64,000 bases of DNA from Lactonifactor longoviformis DSM 17459. Lineage in GTDB: Bacteria; Bacillota; Clostridia; Lachnospirales; Lachnospiraceae. Position numbers and translations under genes: made by a program. Location of the stretch: positions 62,001 to 126,000 of the forward strand of contig NZ_FQVI01000009.1 in assembly GCF_900129135.1 (NCBI RefSeq), written 5' to 3'. Positions within the stretch are counted from its first letter, which is position 1. Each line of letters opens with the position of its first letter. This document shows positions 8,806-18,330 of the stretch, one piece after another. The notes under the pieces are model-generated. The model ran no database searches and was not told the DNA's origin. It saw only the letters and a program-made list of their open reading frames with translations.

Positions 8806-9519
8806 TTATTTATTCTTATTCACAATTCTTGTCTCGTAGTCTCCCGTAGCAATATCAATAAACCGTACAAACAGGGAAACTTTATTGTCCTCATTCAGAC
8901 TGGTCCATAACGTATCGGTAAAAGCGTCGATGTCATCCGGAATATCAACCAATGTAGGCTCTCCCTCAAAACTTGGAAGAGGATTTCCGTCACATTTATA
9001 TGTATGGATAAAGTGTCCTTCCCCTGCTGCTGCATTTTCATAAGCAAAGGTATAACGGTTGCAGGACTCAGGGTTTCCGTTGTTGCTTTTTAAGATAGAC
9101 ATCGCATAGCTGTATGTTCCGTTCTCTACATGCATAACACCGGAGATTCTTGGGGTATAATTGGGTGCGTCCGGCTCAAATTCTCTGGAACGGAGGGACT
9201 GCTCAAAGGTCATCTGCCGATCCATTCCCTCGTAGATTGTGTCTGTCTGATCTCCGTTTGTGACAATGGTCTTATTGCCCAGCACCCTTACCGGTGCATA
9301 GATAATAAGGCTGGGATCCTGCATCTTAGAGGGATCAAATGCCTGTGTGCGGATTCCTTCTCCGTCTTCTACGAAGATACGGTTTCTGCTGTTCTCGCTT
9401 CTGCCCATAATAAAGTAAGCTGCCACTGCCTTCGTTCCGTCTGCCGATCGACCCAGAACGATACCGCGTCCCGGATATGCATTTTCCTGTAATTCCTTTG
9501 CGATTGACACCATTTCCAT
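8806..9519 (-). CDS. IMP cyclohydrolase-type protein (PurO-like)
   Basis: A 237-residue protein resembling the IMP_cyclohyd family (archaeal PurO and bacterial relatives): YPGRGIVLGRSADGTKAVAAYFIMGRS near the N-terminus, then RNRIFV, NGDQTDTIYEGM and PDAPNYTPRISGV. PurO closes the purine ring, converting FAICAR to IMP. Many Clostridia carry this domain although they also have PurH, so the physiological role here is not certain. No purine genes are adjacent. The start at 9519 follows AAGGAGAGAAATTT. It is separated from its neighbours by about 100 bp on the upstream side. Confidence 0.8.
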   Translation of the reverse strand: MEMVSIAKELQENAYPGRGIVLGRSADGTKAVAAYFIMGRSENSRNRIFVEDGEGIRTQAFDPSKMQDPSLIIYAPVRVLGNKTIVTNGDQTDTIYEGMDRQMTFEQSLRSREFEPDAPNYTPRISGVMHVENGTYSYAMSILKSNNGNPESCNRYTFAYENAAAGEGHFIHTYKCDGNPLPSFEGEPTLVDIPDDIDAFTDTLWTSLNEDNKVSLFVRFIDIATGDYETRIVNKNK

Positions 9520-9621
9520 AAATTTCTCTCCTTTTTTGCTATTGTTGGTAATGTTTTCATGTTCTTTCTATAAATACCATTCCCGTGAAGGAATAATATG
9601 CAGCAACACAATCCGCCTAAG

Positions 9622-10155
9622 CTAAAGCCCCAGACGCTTTCTGAATTTATTCCACACCTGTACCTGAAAATATTCGTATGCCCTGTCAAATATAAACAAA
9701 ACCACCTGACCGCCTGCGATAAAAGCCAGCATTATTCCCCCATGCACTTCCCCCGCAAATAGGAGTTTGGGGAAGAAGTACAGCATAGGAAGGTACATAA
9801 TATTAAAAACGATATATTTCATTATCCAGAAAACCGCTTTTCTATTCTGAAACCGTGTAGTTTTCCCCAGGGCCGCCCAGGATGCTTCTACCATCAGGAC
9901 ATAGAATCCCATGGCTGCAAAGGTAATACAGTACAGCTTGTTAGGCGCAACCAGTACTCCTAATATAATCGCGGCAATATAAAATGCCACTCCCATCCGC
10001 AGATCAAATTCACGGATGATAATTCCCACAAAAAAAGATGCGGCAGCTAATAGAAACAGTGTATTGGTCTCAATGATGCCGCTGAGCACAATGAATACTA
10101 CCGCAAGGGCCAGTGACAGGCCTGCAACTGCCATCCTCTTTCCTTTTAGATACAT
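9622..10155 (-). CDS. Hypothetical polytopic membrane protein
   Basis: A 177-residue protein with about five or six hydrophobic segments (for example [19 protein letters not shown] and [14 protein letters not shown]) and a basic C-terminus ([11 protein letters not shown]). No family was recognised. The ATG at 10155 overlaps the end of the J-domain gene by 10 nt (ATGTATCTAA), indicating translational coupling. A GGGAGGGG stretch lies upstream. It is the last gene of the DUF5685/J-domain/membrane triad, so it probably works with those proteins. Confidence 0.72.
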   Translation of the reverse strand: MYLKGKRMAVAGLSLALAVVFIVLSGIIETNTLFLLAAASFFVGIIIREFDLRMGVAFYIAAIILGVLVAPNKLYCITFAAMGFYVLMVEASWAALGKTTRFQNRKAVFWIMKYIVFNIMYLPMLYFFPKLLFAGEVHGGIMLAFIAGGQVVLFIFDRAYEYFQVQVWNKFRKRLGL

Positions 10156-10790
10156 GGACAGAGATCCCCTCCCATACATTCACAGCAACTGTCAGCACAC
10201 CACAAATCACAGCAGAAATTCCCGGTAGAATATGCCGGCCGGCCGCCGCCGTAGCTGTTCGTCTGATACCTCTGAGAGCTCCACTGGAGCTGGTTCAGCA
10301 GGTTCGTATATTCCGGATTGTTGGGTTCCATATTTACAGCCTGGCGGGCATGATTCAAAGCCTCCACATTATTCCCGATTCCTGCATTGGCCGCAGCGCT
10401 GCAGTAGTACCATCTGGCACTTCTTCTGCTCATCCGTGACAAAACGTTCAGAGCCTCCCGGTAGTGGCGGGAGTTTATATAATTCACAGCCGCATTCAGC
10501 TGTACCATATCCTCACTGCTGTCCTGGCTGTAGCTTCTTCCGGCATCCTGATAACCGCTCTGCCCGCCCTGGGAATATCCCGCACCGGTATATCCTCCCT
10601 CTCTGTCTTTCATAATCTGATCGTAGGCTTCCTGCACTTCTTTAAATTTCTCCTCCGCCAGATCTGCCAGAGGATTATCCACATAAGAATCCGGATGATA
10701 TTTTCTGCTCAAATCCCTGTAAGCCTTCTTTACTTCATCATTGGAGGCATTTGGTGAGATTCCCAAAATGCTGTATGGATCATTTACCAT
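10146..10790 (-). CDS. J-domain (DnaJ-like) protein with cysteine-rich C-terminus
   Basis: A 214-residue protein. Residues 1-65 are a J domain ([23 protein letters not shown] in [13 protein letters not shown]). It is followed by a Gly/Ser/Gln-rich linker and a tetratricopeptide-like helical region ([38 protein letters not shown]). The end is strikingly Cys-rich: [17 protein letters not shown], then CPC. The J domain should stimulate an Hsp70; the Cys tail could bind metal or be lipid-modified, which is speculation. The ATG at 10790 overlaps the DUF5685 stop (ATGGTAAATGA). It lacks the zinc-finger and C-terminal domains of true DnaJ. Confidence 0.82.
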   Translation of the reverse strand: MVNDPYSILGISPNASNDEVKKAYRDLSRKYHPDSYVDNPLADLAEEKFKEVQEAYDQIMKDREGGYTGAGYSQGGQSGYQDAGRSYSQDSSEDMVQLNAAVNYINSRHYREALNVLSRMSRRSARWYYCSAAANAGIGNNVEALNHARQAVNMEPNNPEYTNLLNQLQWSSQRYQTNSYGGGRPAYSTGNFCCDLWCADSCCECMGGDLCPCI

Positions 10791-11637
10791 TTTTTTGTTC
10801 CTTTCCTTCTTTCCTGTCTTTTTGAATTTTATCATATTTGGTCCAGACACCTGCATACAGAATATTCCTCAGGATATCCGCGTCTAACAGGCAGGGCAGC
10901 TTTTCAAATTCACTGCTGCATTCCGCCATCATCATCGTCAGCATCTGCCGGCACTCTTCTTCATAGACTTCATTTTCTTCTTTTTCATAAAGGAAATTCA
11001 GAGGATTGTAATTTCCTTTCTCCCTGTCCTTTTCTAAATCATCATAGGCATCCATAATGTAGATAAATTTCCCCAGATAAAAGGCTAGCCTTCTAAGGCC
11101 TTCCTCCCACTGATCCCTTCGATAGATAAAGAGCTCTTCCATAAGTCTGCCGAAGCATCCCGCCGCTTTATCGATACTTTTCTCATTTGTCTCCTCACAG
11201 CGGGACAGTTCTTCCAGGCAGCCATAAATTTTTCTGCATTTTTTCGGATATTTCCTGATGACCGCGGACGCTTTCCTTTTTAAAGCATGAATCCCGGACA
11301 GGCCGGTTAGTTTTCTTTCATCCCTCCAGTCATCCAGGAAATGATAATAGGCTAAAAGCAGATTCATCTCTGCGGCATATTCCGTAATTTCATTCTGCAG
11401 CATCCCGGTCTTTTTCACCGGATGCACTTTACAGTGTTTCATAGACATCCTGGACTCACTTTCATACAAAGATGTCAATAAAAGGGTAACAAAAGTAAAA
11501 TCATACGTCAGAGTCATCTGTCCTGTAAACCCGTATTTTTCTTTCAGGGTCTGGCACAGGCCGCAGTAGTATGCTTTATACTTATAGTAGTCCTTTACTT
11601 TCAGCTCAGGTTTATAAATCGTAACATATCCAAACAT
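10780..11637 (-). CDS. DUF5685 family protein
   Basis: A 285-residue protein starting [20 protein letters not shown], followed by the cysteine motif [14 protein letters not shown]. This opening is typical of DUF5685 proteins of Clostridia. A largely alpha-helical body follows, with [16 protein letters not shown] and [20 protein letters not shown]; these paired acidic clusters recall isoprenoid-synthase-like helical bundles, but no function is established. It is the first gene of a triad with a J-domain protein and a membrane protein, whose starts overlap the preceding stops. Confidence 0.75.
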   Translation of the reverse strand: MFGYVTIYKPELKVKDYYKYKAYYCGLCQTLKEKYGFTGQMTLTYDFTFVTLLLTSLYESESRMSMKHCKVHPVKKTGMLQNEITEYAAEMNLLLAYYHFLDDWRDERKLTGLSGIHALKRKASAVIRKYPKKCRKIYGCLEELSRCEETNEKSIDKAAGCFGRLMEELFIYRRDQWEEGLRRLAFYLGKFIYIMDAYDDLEKDREKGNYNPLNFLYEKEENEVYEEECRQMLTMMMAECSSEFEKLPCLLDADILRNILYAGVWTKYDKIQKDRKEGKEQKNGK

Positions 11638-11704
11638 CTATTAGTTCTCCACTTATTTTTAGCCTTTATACCGGATTATACTACATAATTATTTAAAATA
11701 CAAT

Positions 11705-11740
11705 TTAGGACGTCATTTTTTCATAAAAACAACGTCCTAA
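11705..11740 (-). terminator. Probable terminator of the ribose operon
   Basis: TTAGGACGT (11705-11713) pairs with ACGTCCTAA (11732-11740), and internal A- and T-runs extend the stem. On the minus strand the hairpin is followed by a T-rich stretch (ATTGTATTTT). It lies about 15 bp after the rbsB stop. Confidence 0.55.
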
Positions 11741-11755
11741 CCTATTTTTCTTCTG

Positions 11756-12688
11756 CTATTTTATAAGTTCTACCTCTACCGGTATGGATGGTTCTACGGT
11801 TTCTCCTGCCAGAATCTGAAGCGCAGCTGCAACAGCGGTTTCTCCCATCTTGTCAGGCTTCTGAGCTACTGTTGCGGCCATCTTGCCTGCTTTTACAGCC
11901 TCCTGGGCATCATCCGTGGCATCGAATCCTACTACTTTAATATCTTTTCCTGAGGCGGCAATCGCCTCCACAGCCCCCAGCGCCATCTCATCGTTGTGGG
12001 CAAATACCCCCTGAATACTGCTGTCTGACTGCAGGATATTTTCCATTACCGTCATGCCCTCCGCACGGTTAAAGTTTGCCGTCTGACTTGCAGCCACATC
12101 AAAATCCGTATCTGCCACCTGGTGGAAACCTTCTCCTCTGTCAATGGTGGCAGATGCCCCCGGCACGCCTTCCAGCTCCGCAACCTTGGCGCCTTTTCCG
12201 ATCAGCTCTTCCAGATATTCCGTTGCCATTTTGGCACCCGCCACATTATCTGACGCAATCTGGCAGTCAACCTCCACGCCGTTTACCACCCGGTCTACGG
12301 CAATAACTTTAATCCCTTTGGATACCGCATTTTTTACAGCCGGGGCAACCGCGTCGGAATCCACCGGGTTTACAATCAATACCCCTACATTTCTGGAGAT
12401 TAAATCTTCTATGTCACTGGTCTGCTTTGCCGCGTCATCCCCTGCATCTACTACGATCAGGTTTGCGCCCTCTTCTTCCGCCTTAGCTTTAGCCCCGTCT
12501 GCCAGTGATACAAAAAATGGATTATTCAGGGTCGAGACTGAAAAACCAATGGCATTTCCTCCTTTTGCAGAGCCTTCCGATGTATCTTCCCCGTCGATCG
12601 TAATCGCGTTGCATCCCGCGAGACCGGCAGCCAAAACGATGGCTGCCGCAAGTGCCGCACATTTTTTAAGGAACGTAAATCTTTTCAT
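11756..12688 (-). CDS. rbsB: Ribose ABC transporter substrate-binding lipoprotein
   Basis: A 310-residue periplasmic-binding-protein-like lipoprotein (lipobox LAGC). It has the RbsB landmarks GFSVSTLNNPFFVSLADGAK, LIVVDAGDD, NPVDSDAVAPAV, the FAHNDEMALGAVEAI block and VGFDATDDAQEAV. It delivers ribose to the RbsA/RbsC membrane complex. It is the last gene of the rbs operon, 12 bp after rbsC, with a GGGGGAAGAATTC ribosome site. Confidence 0.93.
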   Translation of the reverse strand: MKRFTFLKKCAALAAAIVLAAGLAGCNAITIDGEDTSEGSAKGGNAIGFSVSTLNNPFFVSLADGAKAKAEEEGANLIVVDAGDDAAKQTSDIEDLISRNVGVLIVNPVDSDAVAPAVKNAVSKGIKVIAVDRVVNGVEVDCQIASDNVAGAKMATEYLEELIGKGAKVAELEGVPGASATIDRGEGFHQVADTDFDVAASQTANFNRAEGMTVMENILQSDSSIQGVFAHNDEMALGAVEAIAASGKDIKVVGFDATDDAQEAVKAGKMAATVAQKPDKMGETAVAAALQILAGETVEPSIPVEVELIK

Positions 12689-12700
12689 GAATTCTTCCCC

Positions 12701-13642
12701 CTATCTCTTTCTATCAGATAATACAGCTACAAGAATAACCAGGCCTTTGATGACATCCTGATAGTAAGAGGATACCCCAACAATGTTCAGACCATTGTTC
12801 AGGACCGCTATAATCAGCACACCAATAAAGGTTCCGTAAATCTTACCTCTGCCTCCGCTCATGCTGGTTCCGCCCAGGGCTACCGCAGCGATAGCATCCA
12901 GTTCATACCCGTCCCCCAGTGTGGGCTGGGCAGATCCTAGCCTGGAGAGAAGAATCAATCCGGAGAGCGCCGCCATAAGGCCTGAGATACCATACACGAT
13001 AATCTTTGTCTTATGTATATTGACCCCTGCCAGCTTCGCAGACTTCCAGTTGCTGCCGGTTGCGTAAACCCGCCTTCCAAACGTTGTTTTATTCAGCAGA
13101 AAGAAGAAGATCAGGAAAATAAGAATCAGAAGAATGACCGGGATAGGTATATGATAAAAATTCCCCTTTCCTACTAATTTAAGGACAAAGCTGTCACCCA
13201 GATTGGATATGGGTTTTCCGTTGGTAAAGATCATGGTCAGCCCCCGGTATACGGTCATAGTGATCAGCGTAGCGATAAAAGGCTGGAGACGTCCCTTAGT
13301 AACCAGAACACCGCTGACAACACCCAGGGCAGCCCCCAGAACAAGTGCCAGAATCATAGCCAGCCCTGCCGGCACTCCGGCTGTAATCATACCAGCACAA
13401 AGAGCGGTACTGAGCGCCAGCACGGAACCTACAGACAGGTCAATGGCATCTGTGAGAATTACACATGTCATACCAAATGCTATCAGTCCGTTGATGGAAG
13501 ACTGGCGCAGCAGCGATAAAAAGTTGGACCAGGTTCTGAACTCAGGGCTTGCGATACTGATTCCCAGGATTAATACCACCAGAGCAATCAGGGCTCCGAA
13601 GTCCTGGGCATAATTTAAAACTTTTTTCTTATTTTCATTCAT
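12701..13642 (-). CDS. rbsC: Ribose ABC transporter permease
   Basis: A 313-residue membrane protein with the RbsC hallmarks: INGLIAFGMTCVILTDAIDL, SVGSVLALS, the TFGRRVYATGSNWKSAKLAG cytoplasmic loop, and DAIAAVALGGTSMSGGRG. Its ATG overlaps the rbsA stop by one base (TAATG), a common coupling arrangement. Normal length for the family. Confidence 0.94.
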   Translation of the reverse strand: MNENKKKVLNYAQDFGALIALVVLILGISIASPEFRTWSNFLSLLRQSSINGLIAFGMTCVILTDAIDLSVGSVLALSTALCAGMITAGVPAGLAMILALVLGAALGVVSGVLVTKGRLQPFIATLITMTVYRGLTMIFTNGKPISNLGDSFVLKLVGKGNFYHIPIPVILLILIFLIFFFLLNKTTFGRRVYATGSNWKSAKLAGVNIHKTKIIVYGISGLMAALSGLILLSRLGSAQPTLGDGYELDAIAAVALGGTSMSGGRGKIYGTFIGVLIIAVLNNGLNIVGVSSYYQDVIKGLVILVAVLSDRKR

Positions 13643-15129
13643 TATAAGGTACCTCCCGTAGCTAATGTCATTACTTTTTCCTGATTTGCCTCTTCTTGAG
13701 CAATGATTCCCCGAATCAGCCCTTCCCGCACAACCATAATCCGATCGCTCATTCCGAGTATTTCCGGCAGTTCTGATGACACCATGATAATTGCTACGCC
13801 CTTAGCTGCCAGCTCATTGATAATACTGTATATTTCCTTTTTTGCGCCTATATCCACACCTCTGGTTGGCTCATCCAGTATTAGAATTCTGGGATTCGTA
13901 TAAATCCATTTGGCAAAGACTACCTTCTGCTGGTTTCCCCCGCTTAAGTTATTGCATTCATGAAAAGGCCCAAAGCATTTGATGTGAAGCTCTTCTATCG
14001 CTTTGCTCACAAGCTCATCCTCTGCCGCTTTGCTGATAACTCCGGCCCTTCCTGAGATCCGCCCCAGATTTGCCAGGGAAATATTATTTTTAATGCTCTC
14101 CTCCAGCATAAGTCCCTCAGTCTTTCGGTCCTCTGTGATAAAACCAATGCCGTGCTCCATGGCATGAAGCGGATTCTTTATCGTGGCCTTTCGGCCGTCA
14201 ATATAAATATCTCCCCGCTCCAAGGACAGATTTCCGAAGATTGCCTGCATAATCTCTGTCCGGCCTGCCCCCATCAGTCCGGATACTCCCAGCACCTCAC
14301 CTGCGTGCACAGAAAAGTTCACATCCTCAAACACTCCCTTTTTTGTCAGTCCTTCTACCCGGAGCATCTCTCTTCCTATGGTAACCTCTCTTTTCGGATA
14401 ACGCTCCCCGATTTCACGCCCAATCATCATTTTAACAATTTCATTCATATTGGTCTCTGGAATCTTCTTTGTCCCTATATAGGTTCCATCCCGGAGCACG
14501 GTGATTCTGTCGCACAATTCAAAGATCTCTTCCATCCGATGAGAGATATAGACAATAGAAACCCCTTTTTTCCTCAGAGACTGAATCACTTCAAATAGCA
14601 CCGCCGTCTCACTCTGGGTGAGGGCAGCCGTGGGTTCATCCATAATAATCACCCGGGCATCCACCATGAGGGCTTTGCAGATTTCAATCATCTGCTGCTG
14701 ACCCACAGAAAGCTCAGACATTACCCGGTCCACCGGGATCTGAACCCCAAGCTTTTCCAGGGTTGCTTCCGCCTTCTTTCTCATGGCCTTCTGATTGCAC
14801 ATCCCCAGCCGGTTTCTGATCTCTTTGCCGAGAAACAAGTTCTCTTCCACCGTAAGGTCAAACAGTACATTTAATTCCTGATGGATAAACACAATTCCGG
14901 CTCTCTCAGCCTCCTGAGGATTTTTATAAAGCACTTCTTTTCCATCTACGGTTACCGTTCCCCCATCTCTGGTATACACTCCTGTGAGAATTTTCATTAA
15001 CGTAGACTTGCCGGCACCGTTTTCTCCCATTAATGCATGCACCTCGCCGGGAGCCAGCACAAATCCGGCATTCTTCAGCACCTGATTCTGTCCAAAGGAT
15101 TTGTCAATCCCCTTCATCTCTATCTGCAT
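13642..15129 (-). CDS. rbsA: Ribose ABC transporter ATP-binding protein (two ABC domains)
   Basis: A 495-residue duplicated ATPase. The first domain has Walker A GENGAGKST, signature LSVGQQQMIEICKAL and Walker B IIMDEPTAALT. The second has the family's degenerate Walker A (GLMGAGRTE), signature LSGGNQQKVVFAKW and LILDEPTRGVDIGAK. It energises ribose uptake with RbsB and RbsC. The start at 15129 follows GGGAGGAAGCTGCC. It is intact and the expected length. Confidence 0.95.
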   Translation of the reverse strand: MQIEMKGIDKSFGQNQVLKNAGFVLAPGEVHALMGENGAGKSTLMKILTGVYTRDGGTVTVDGKEVLYKNPQEAERAGIVFIHQELNVLFDLTVEENLFLGKEIRNRLGMCNQKAMRKKAEATLEKLGVQIPVDRVMSELSVGQQQMIEICKALMVDARVIIMDEPTAALTQSETAVLFEVIQSLRKKGVSIVYISHRMEEIFELCDRITVLRDGTYIGTKKIPETNMNEIVKMMIGREIGERYPKREVTIGREMLRVEGLTKKGVFEDVNFSVHAGEVLGVSGLMGAGRTEIMQAIFGNLSLERGDIYIDGRKATIKNPLHAMEHGIGFITEDRKTEGLMLEESIKNNISLANLGRISGRAGVISKAAEDELVSKAIEELHIKCFGPFHECNNLSGGNQQKVVFAKWIYTNPRILILDEPTRGVDIGAKKEIYSIINELAAKGVAIIMVSSELPEILGMSDRIMVVREGLIRGIIAQEEANQEKVMTLATGGTL

Positions 15130-15175
15130 GGCAGCTTCCTCCCTTCCATCTTGCTGTCTTACACAGCATTGCTAA

Positions 15176-15586
15176 TTATGAAAATATACACCCAGACTGC
15201 AAAATAATATTCGCATACGGCGTTGTCTCACCGGTACGAATAACTGCCTTACATTTTTTCGTCTGTTTTTTTAGTTCTTCATGGGAAACAAACTCCACAC
15301 TGAAACCGGTTTCTGCATCCTGAAAGAGTTCTTTAATCTCACTCAGGATGACTGGATTCTTTTCTTTAATTTCTTCAGCCAATACAATCTTTTCTACTTT
15401 CATGTCTCCTGAAACCGCTTTCAAAACTTCCATAAAGCCAGGTCTTCCCAAAGTAAGCGCCAGGTCAATTCTCTCCGTCTCGTCGGGAACAGGCAGACCG
15501 CAGTCTCCCACCGCAATGGTATCTGTATGACCCATGCAGCTGAGTACCCTGGATATATCGCTGTTTAGTATTCCATGTTTTTTCAT
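15176..15586 (-). CDS. rbsD: D-ribose pyranase
   Basis: A 136-residue RbsD protein, which interconverts beta-pyran and beta-furan forms of D-ribose so that RbsK can use them. The N-terminus MKKHGILNSDISRVLSCMGH, followed by TDTIAVGDCGLPVP, contains the family's GHxDxxxxxDxGxP motif with its catalytic His. A longer frame opens at 15628, but the ATG at 15586 matches the family N-terminus and follows GGAGGAAAAAGA. Confidence 0.93.
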   Translation of the reverse strand: MKKHGILNSDISRVLSCMGHTDTIAVGDCGLPVPDETERIDLALTLGRPGFMEVLKAVSGDMKVEKIVLAEEIKEKNPVILSEIKELFQDAETGFSVEFVSHEELKKQTKKCKAVIRTGETTPYANIILQSGCIFS

Positions 15587-15653
15587 TCTTTTTCCTCCGC
15601 TTTGTCTGCCGGTATCTATTTCTCCCACAAGAAATCTATACCGGCCTTAGATT

Positions 15654-16547
15654 TTATTTATATGCTTTCATTTCTTTGATTACTTCTTCCAGAGTAGGCA
15701 TACCTCCCTGTGCCCCGAACTTTTCTGTGGACAGGCTGGCTGCTGTATTGGCAAGCTTTAGTGCACTTTCTATATCCCTGCCTTTTGCAACCTCTACAGT
15801 AAAAGCTCCGTTGAGCGTGTCACCAGCCCCTGTGGTATCTACTACATCTGCCTTTCTGGCCGGAACCAAAAGAATCTCACCAGTTTTTCTGCAGGCAGCA
15901 ACACCTTTGGAACCTTGGGTAATCACAAGCTTTTCCGGATACTTTTTCAGGAGTTCTTCTGTGGAACAATCATTTCCAAATAAAATAGCCGCCTCGTGTT
16001 CATTAGGGGTAAGGTAGGTAACCTTTTCCAGAATCTCCTGCTTTACAGGTCTTGCAGGTGCGGGATTCAGCACCACTTTAATCCCACGCTCCGTACAGAT
16101 ATCAACCACATATTCTACAGTCTCCTGAGGAATCTCATGCTGCAGTAGCACGATATCACACTGGAAAAGTTCCTCTTTTATACTGTCCACATATTCTTTA
16201 TCCACGCAGTTATTAGCGCCTGCCACCACGATAATAGTGTTGTCATTCTCACCCACTGTAATCAGGGCGATGCCCGTGGGGACACCCTTTACAATTCGAA
16301 TGTGGCCAGTACTGACCCCAGCCTCCTGCAGATTCTTTACAAGCTTCTGCCCTGCCTCGTCATCACCAACGCATCCGAACATCTCTACCTCTGCTCCCAG
16401 CTTTGCCATTGCCACAGCCTGATTGGCGCCTTTACCTCCGGGAATATAATGAAGCTCATCTCCCTTTAAGGTCTCCCCTTTCAGAGGAATTCTTTCCGCT
16501 GTTACTGTCATGTCCATGTTAATGCTTCCCACAACTGCTGTTTTCAT
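15654..16547 (-). CDS. rbsK: Ribokinase
   Basis: A 297-residue PfkB-family sugar kinase that makes ribose 5-phosphate. Visible family motifs are GSINMDM, the N-terminal signature GGKGANQAVAMAKLGAEVEM and the C-terminal DTTGAGDTLNGAF with the catalytic Asp. The start at 16547 has AAAGGAGCAGACAGA upstream. It sits between rbsR and rbsD in the expected operon order. Confidence 0.94.
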   Translation of the reverse strand: MKTAVVGSINMDMTVTAERIPLKGETLKGDELHYIPGGKGANQAVAMAKLGAEVEMFGCVGDDEAGQKLVKNLQEAGVSTGHIRIVKGVPTGIALITVGENDNTIIVVAGANNCVDKEYVDSIKEELFQCDIVLLQHEIPQETVEYVVDICTERGIKVVLNPAPARPVKQEILEKVTYLTPNEHEAAILFGNDCSTEELLKKYPEKLVITQGSKGVAACRKTGEILLVPARKADVVDTTGAGDTLNGAFTVEVAKGRDIESALKLANTAASLSTEKFGAQGGMPTLEEVIKEMKAYK

Positions 16548-16565
16548 TCTGTCTGCTCCTTTTCT

Positions 16566-17561
16566 TTATTTATTCGCCGGCTTCTCCACGGTAGTCTCTC
16601 TCGGAATCAATCTGACCGGGAACACATTCTGCCGCCGGATCTCTCTTCCCTCAATATAGTCAGTAAGCACTTTGACTGCCTCCTGCCCCATCTGGGCAAT
16701 GGGCTGTTCTATAGTAGTAATCTCAGGAGTAAACAGTCTGCTCAAATTAATATTGTCAAATCCAATCAGCTGAATATCCTGGGGGATCCGGTATCCTTTC
16801 TTTGTCAGCACTTTGTATACAGAAATGGCTACCATATCATTCGCCGCTATAATTCCATCGGTATCCGGATATCTCTCTATGAGTTCCTCTGCCTTTTTTA
16901 GCCCGTCCTCATAATCATACTCACACTCTAAGGTAACTGCCGTCACTTCCCTTTCTCTGCAAACGTCTGTGTATCCCTGAAACCTCTGTCTGGCACTGGA
17001 AAACCGGTTCGGACCGCTCATCTGTACAATGTTTCTGCATCCGCAGTCCAGAAGATGTTCCATAGCCATCCGGCCACCCATATAATGGTCCGACTGGATA
17101 TATGCAATCTCACTTCCGGTTCCCACCTGGCGGTCCAGCATAATGACCGGTATTTGACACTTTCTTACTTCCTCTTTTATCTCCTTCTGATTCGTCATAA
17201 GAATGATCCCGTCTGCATTCATCCTGCTCAGGAGATTCATATTTCGTTTTTCCTTTTCCAAATCATTATTGGAATTACACAAAGTCAGGCGATACCCCTT
17301 TTTGTCACACTCCTCTTCGATTGCCCCCGCCAGCTCATTGAAAAATGGATTCTCGATATTCGGTACAATCACTCCTATAATCCTAGAGGACTTTTTATAT
17401 AAGGAGCGGGCTACCTCATTGGGTTTGAAACCGGTTTCCTTAATCGCCTGCTCAACCCTCTGCCGCTTCACACTGTCCACATTTGCTGTATTGTTCATTA
17501 CTCTGGATACTGTTGCCGGAGACACCCCTGCCAGCTTTGCCACATCCCGAATACTTGTCAT
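16566..17561 (-). CDS. rbsR: LacI-family regulator of the ribose operon
   Basis: A 331-residue LacI/GalR regulator. The N-terminal headpiece is SIRDVAKLAGVSPATVSRVM and the rest is a ribose-binding-protein-like sensor with IGVIVPNIENPFFNELAGAI and IQLIGFDNINLS. Two ATGs adjoin; the one at 17561 is better spaced from AAAGGAG than the one at 17564. It is the first gene of the rbs operon, directly behind an operator-like palindrome, so ribose-responsive autoregulation is inferred. Confidence 0.92.
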   Translation of the reverse strand: MTSIRDVAKLAGVSPATVSRVMNNTANVDSVKRQRVEQAIKETGFKPNEVARSLYKKSSRIIGVIVPNIENPFFNELAGAIEEECDKKGYRLTLCNSNNDLEKEKRNMNLLSRMNADGIILMTNQKEIKEEVRKCQIPVIMLDRQVGTGSEIAYIQSDHYMGGRMAMEHLLDCGCRNIVQMSGPNRFSSARQRFQGYTDVCREREVTAVTLECEYDYEDGLKKAEELIERYPDTDGIIAANDMVAISVYKVLTKKGYRIPQDIQLIGFDNINLSRLFTPEITTIEQPIAQMGQEAVKVLTDYIEGREIRRQNVFPVRLIPRETTVEKPANK

Positions 17562-17590
17562 CATGTACTCCTTTTATGTCACTTTGTTAT

Positions 17591-17606
17591 TTGAAACCCG
17601 TTTCAA
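17591..17606. promoter_or_regulatory. rbsR: LacI-type operator before the rbs operon
   Basis: TTGAAACCCGTTTCAA has 7-bp perfect inverted arms (TTGAAAC / GTTTCAA) around a 2-bp centre, a form typical of LacI/GalR operators. It lies directly downstream of the -10 box at 17616-17621, at the expected transcription start, so binding would block initiation. Confidence 0.72.
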
Positions 17607-17615
17607 GATGATTTC

Positions 17616-17644
17616 ATTATAAATCCTGACGATATATCTGTCAA
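17616..17644 (-). promoter_or_regulatory. Sigma-A promoter of the rbs operon
   Basis: On the minus strand TTGACA (17644-17639) and TATAAT (17621-17616) are both perfect consensus hexamers, with a 17-bp spacer. The start would fall within or next to the operator at 17591-17606. Confidence 0.85.
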
Positions 17645-18330
17645 TATTGATTTCTCAATTTATACTTTTTTTGCTGTTTTGCATAAATTTTATAAGAATT
17701 CTTCCTGCCTGACAACTGATTTTTTATATACTTTTCATAGTATCAGATTCATATACCTGCAGACAAAAGCAAGATGGGCATCGACTATTATCTCATCGAT
17801 ACCCATCTCACTTTGATTCTTCAATCATTCTTGTACCTCTTTCTCTATAAAACCTTTTCTCATCTTTCACCAGGATTCTGTGGTTGACATCACCTTTCTC
17901 CCATTAAAAGTATAAGTAAAGTTTTACAGTTCTTTGGGTTTGTTACTTTAAGGTTTTGGCGGTCCGTACCTCCTTATCTTAAATTGAATAACAAAAGGAA
18001 TAAAGCATTTAATCTGTTATTTATTTCTTTTGTTATTTTATATTGTTATATTACCTCTTTTGCGTGTTTTTGTCAATACTTATTTATATTTTTTATTATT
18101 TTATCTGTTTATTATTCAGATATATTTTTTTGCTCGGTGTCGGCTCACATGCAGGATAACATTGTTTTAGATATCTTGAACTATTCAGGCAGAAAAACTA
18201 TAATTATTAAATATTGAAAGTATGTAAGGGAATCTAACACCTCTTTTTCCCCTTAATTCCCCTTGTTCTACCTCTGGTGGATTTTATTCTGCCGGAGAAA
18301 AGGTTATCATTGACTTGAAAGGAGAAGAAT
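17645..18330. other. AT-rich gene-free interval between rbsR and the XRE gene
   Basis: No convincing gene. A 13-bp inverted repeat with one mismatch (AGATGGGCATCGA at 17772-17784, TCGATACCCATCT at 17796-17808) could be a terminator or operator. A 77-codon frame at 17984-18217 is dominated by AT-rich Phe/Ile/Tyr codons, has no ribosome site and is not called. Nothing else stands out. Confidence 0.5.

Noticed and set aside
11705-11740. Fifth copy of the REP-like palindrome, because the stem contains GGACGT
   Set aside because: Only the short GGACGT is shared; the GTGTTCTTTCT part and the accompanying boxes are absent, so it is treated as a terminator.
17817-17960. Short minus-strand frame around NHRILVKDEKRFYRERGTR between rbsR and the XRE gene
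   Set aside because: It lacks a start codon and ribosome site, has a stop a few codons upstream and resembles nothing known.
17984-18217. A 77-codon hydrophobic frame upstream of the XRE gene
   Set aside because: It reflects AT-rich codons, lacks a ribosome site and has no recognisable pattern.
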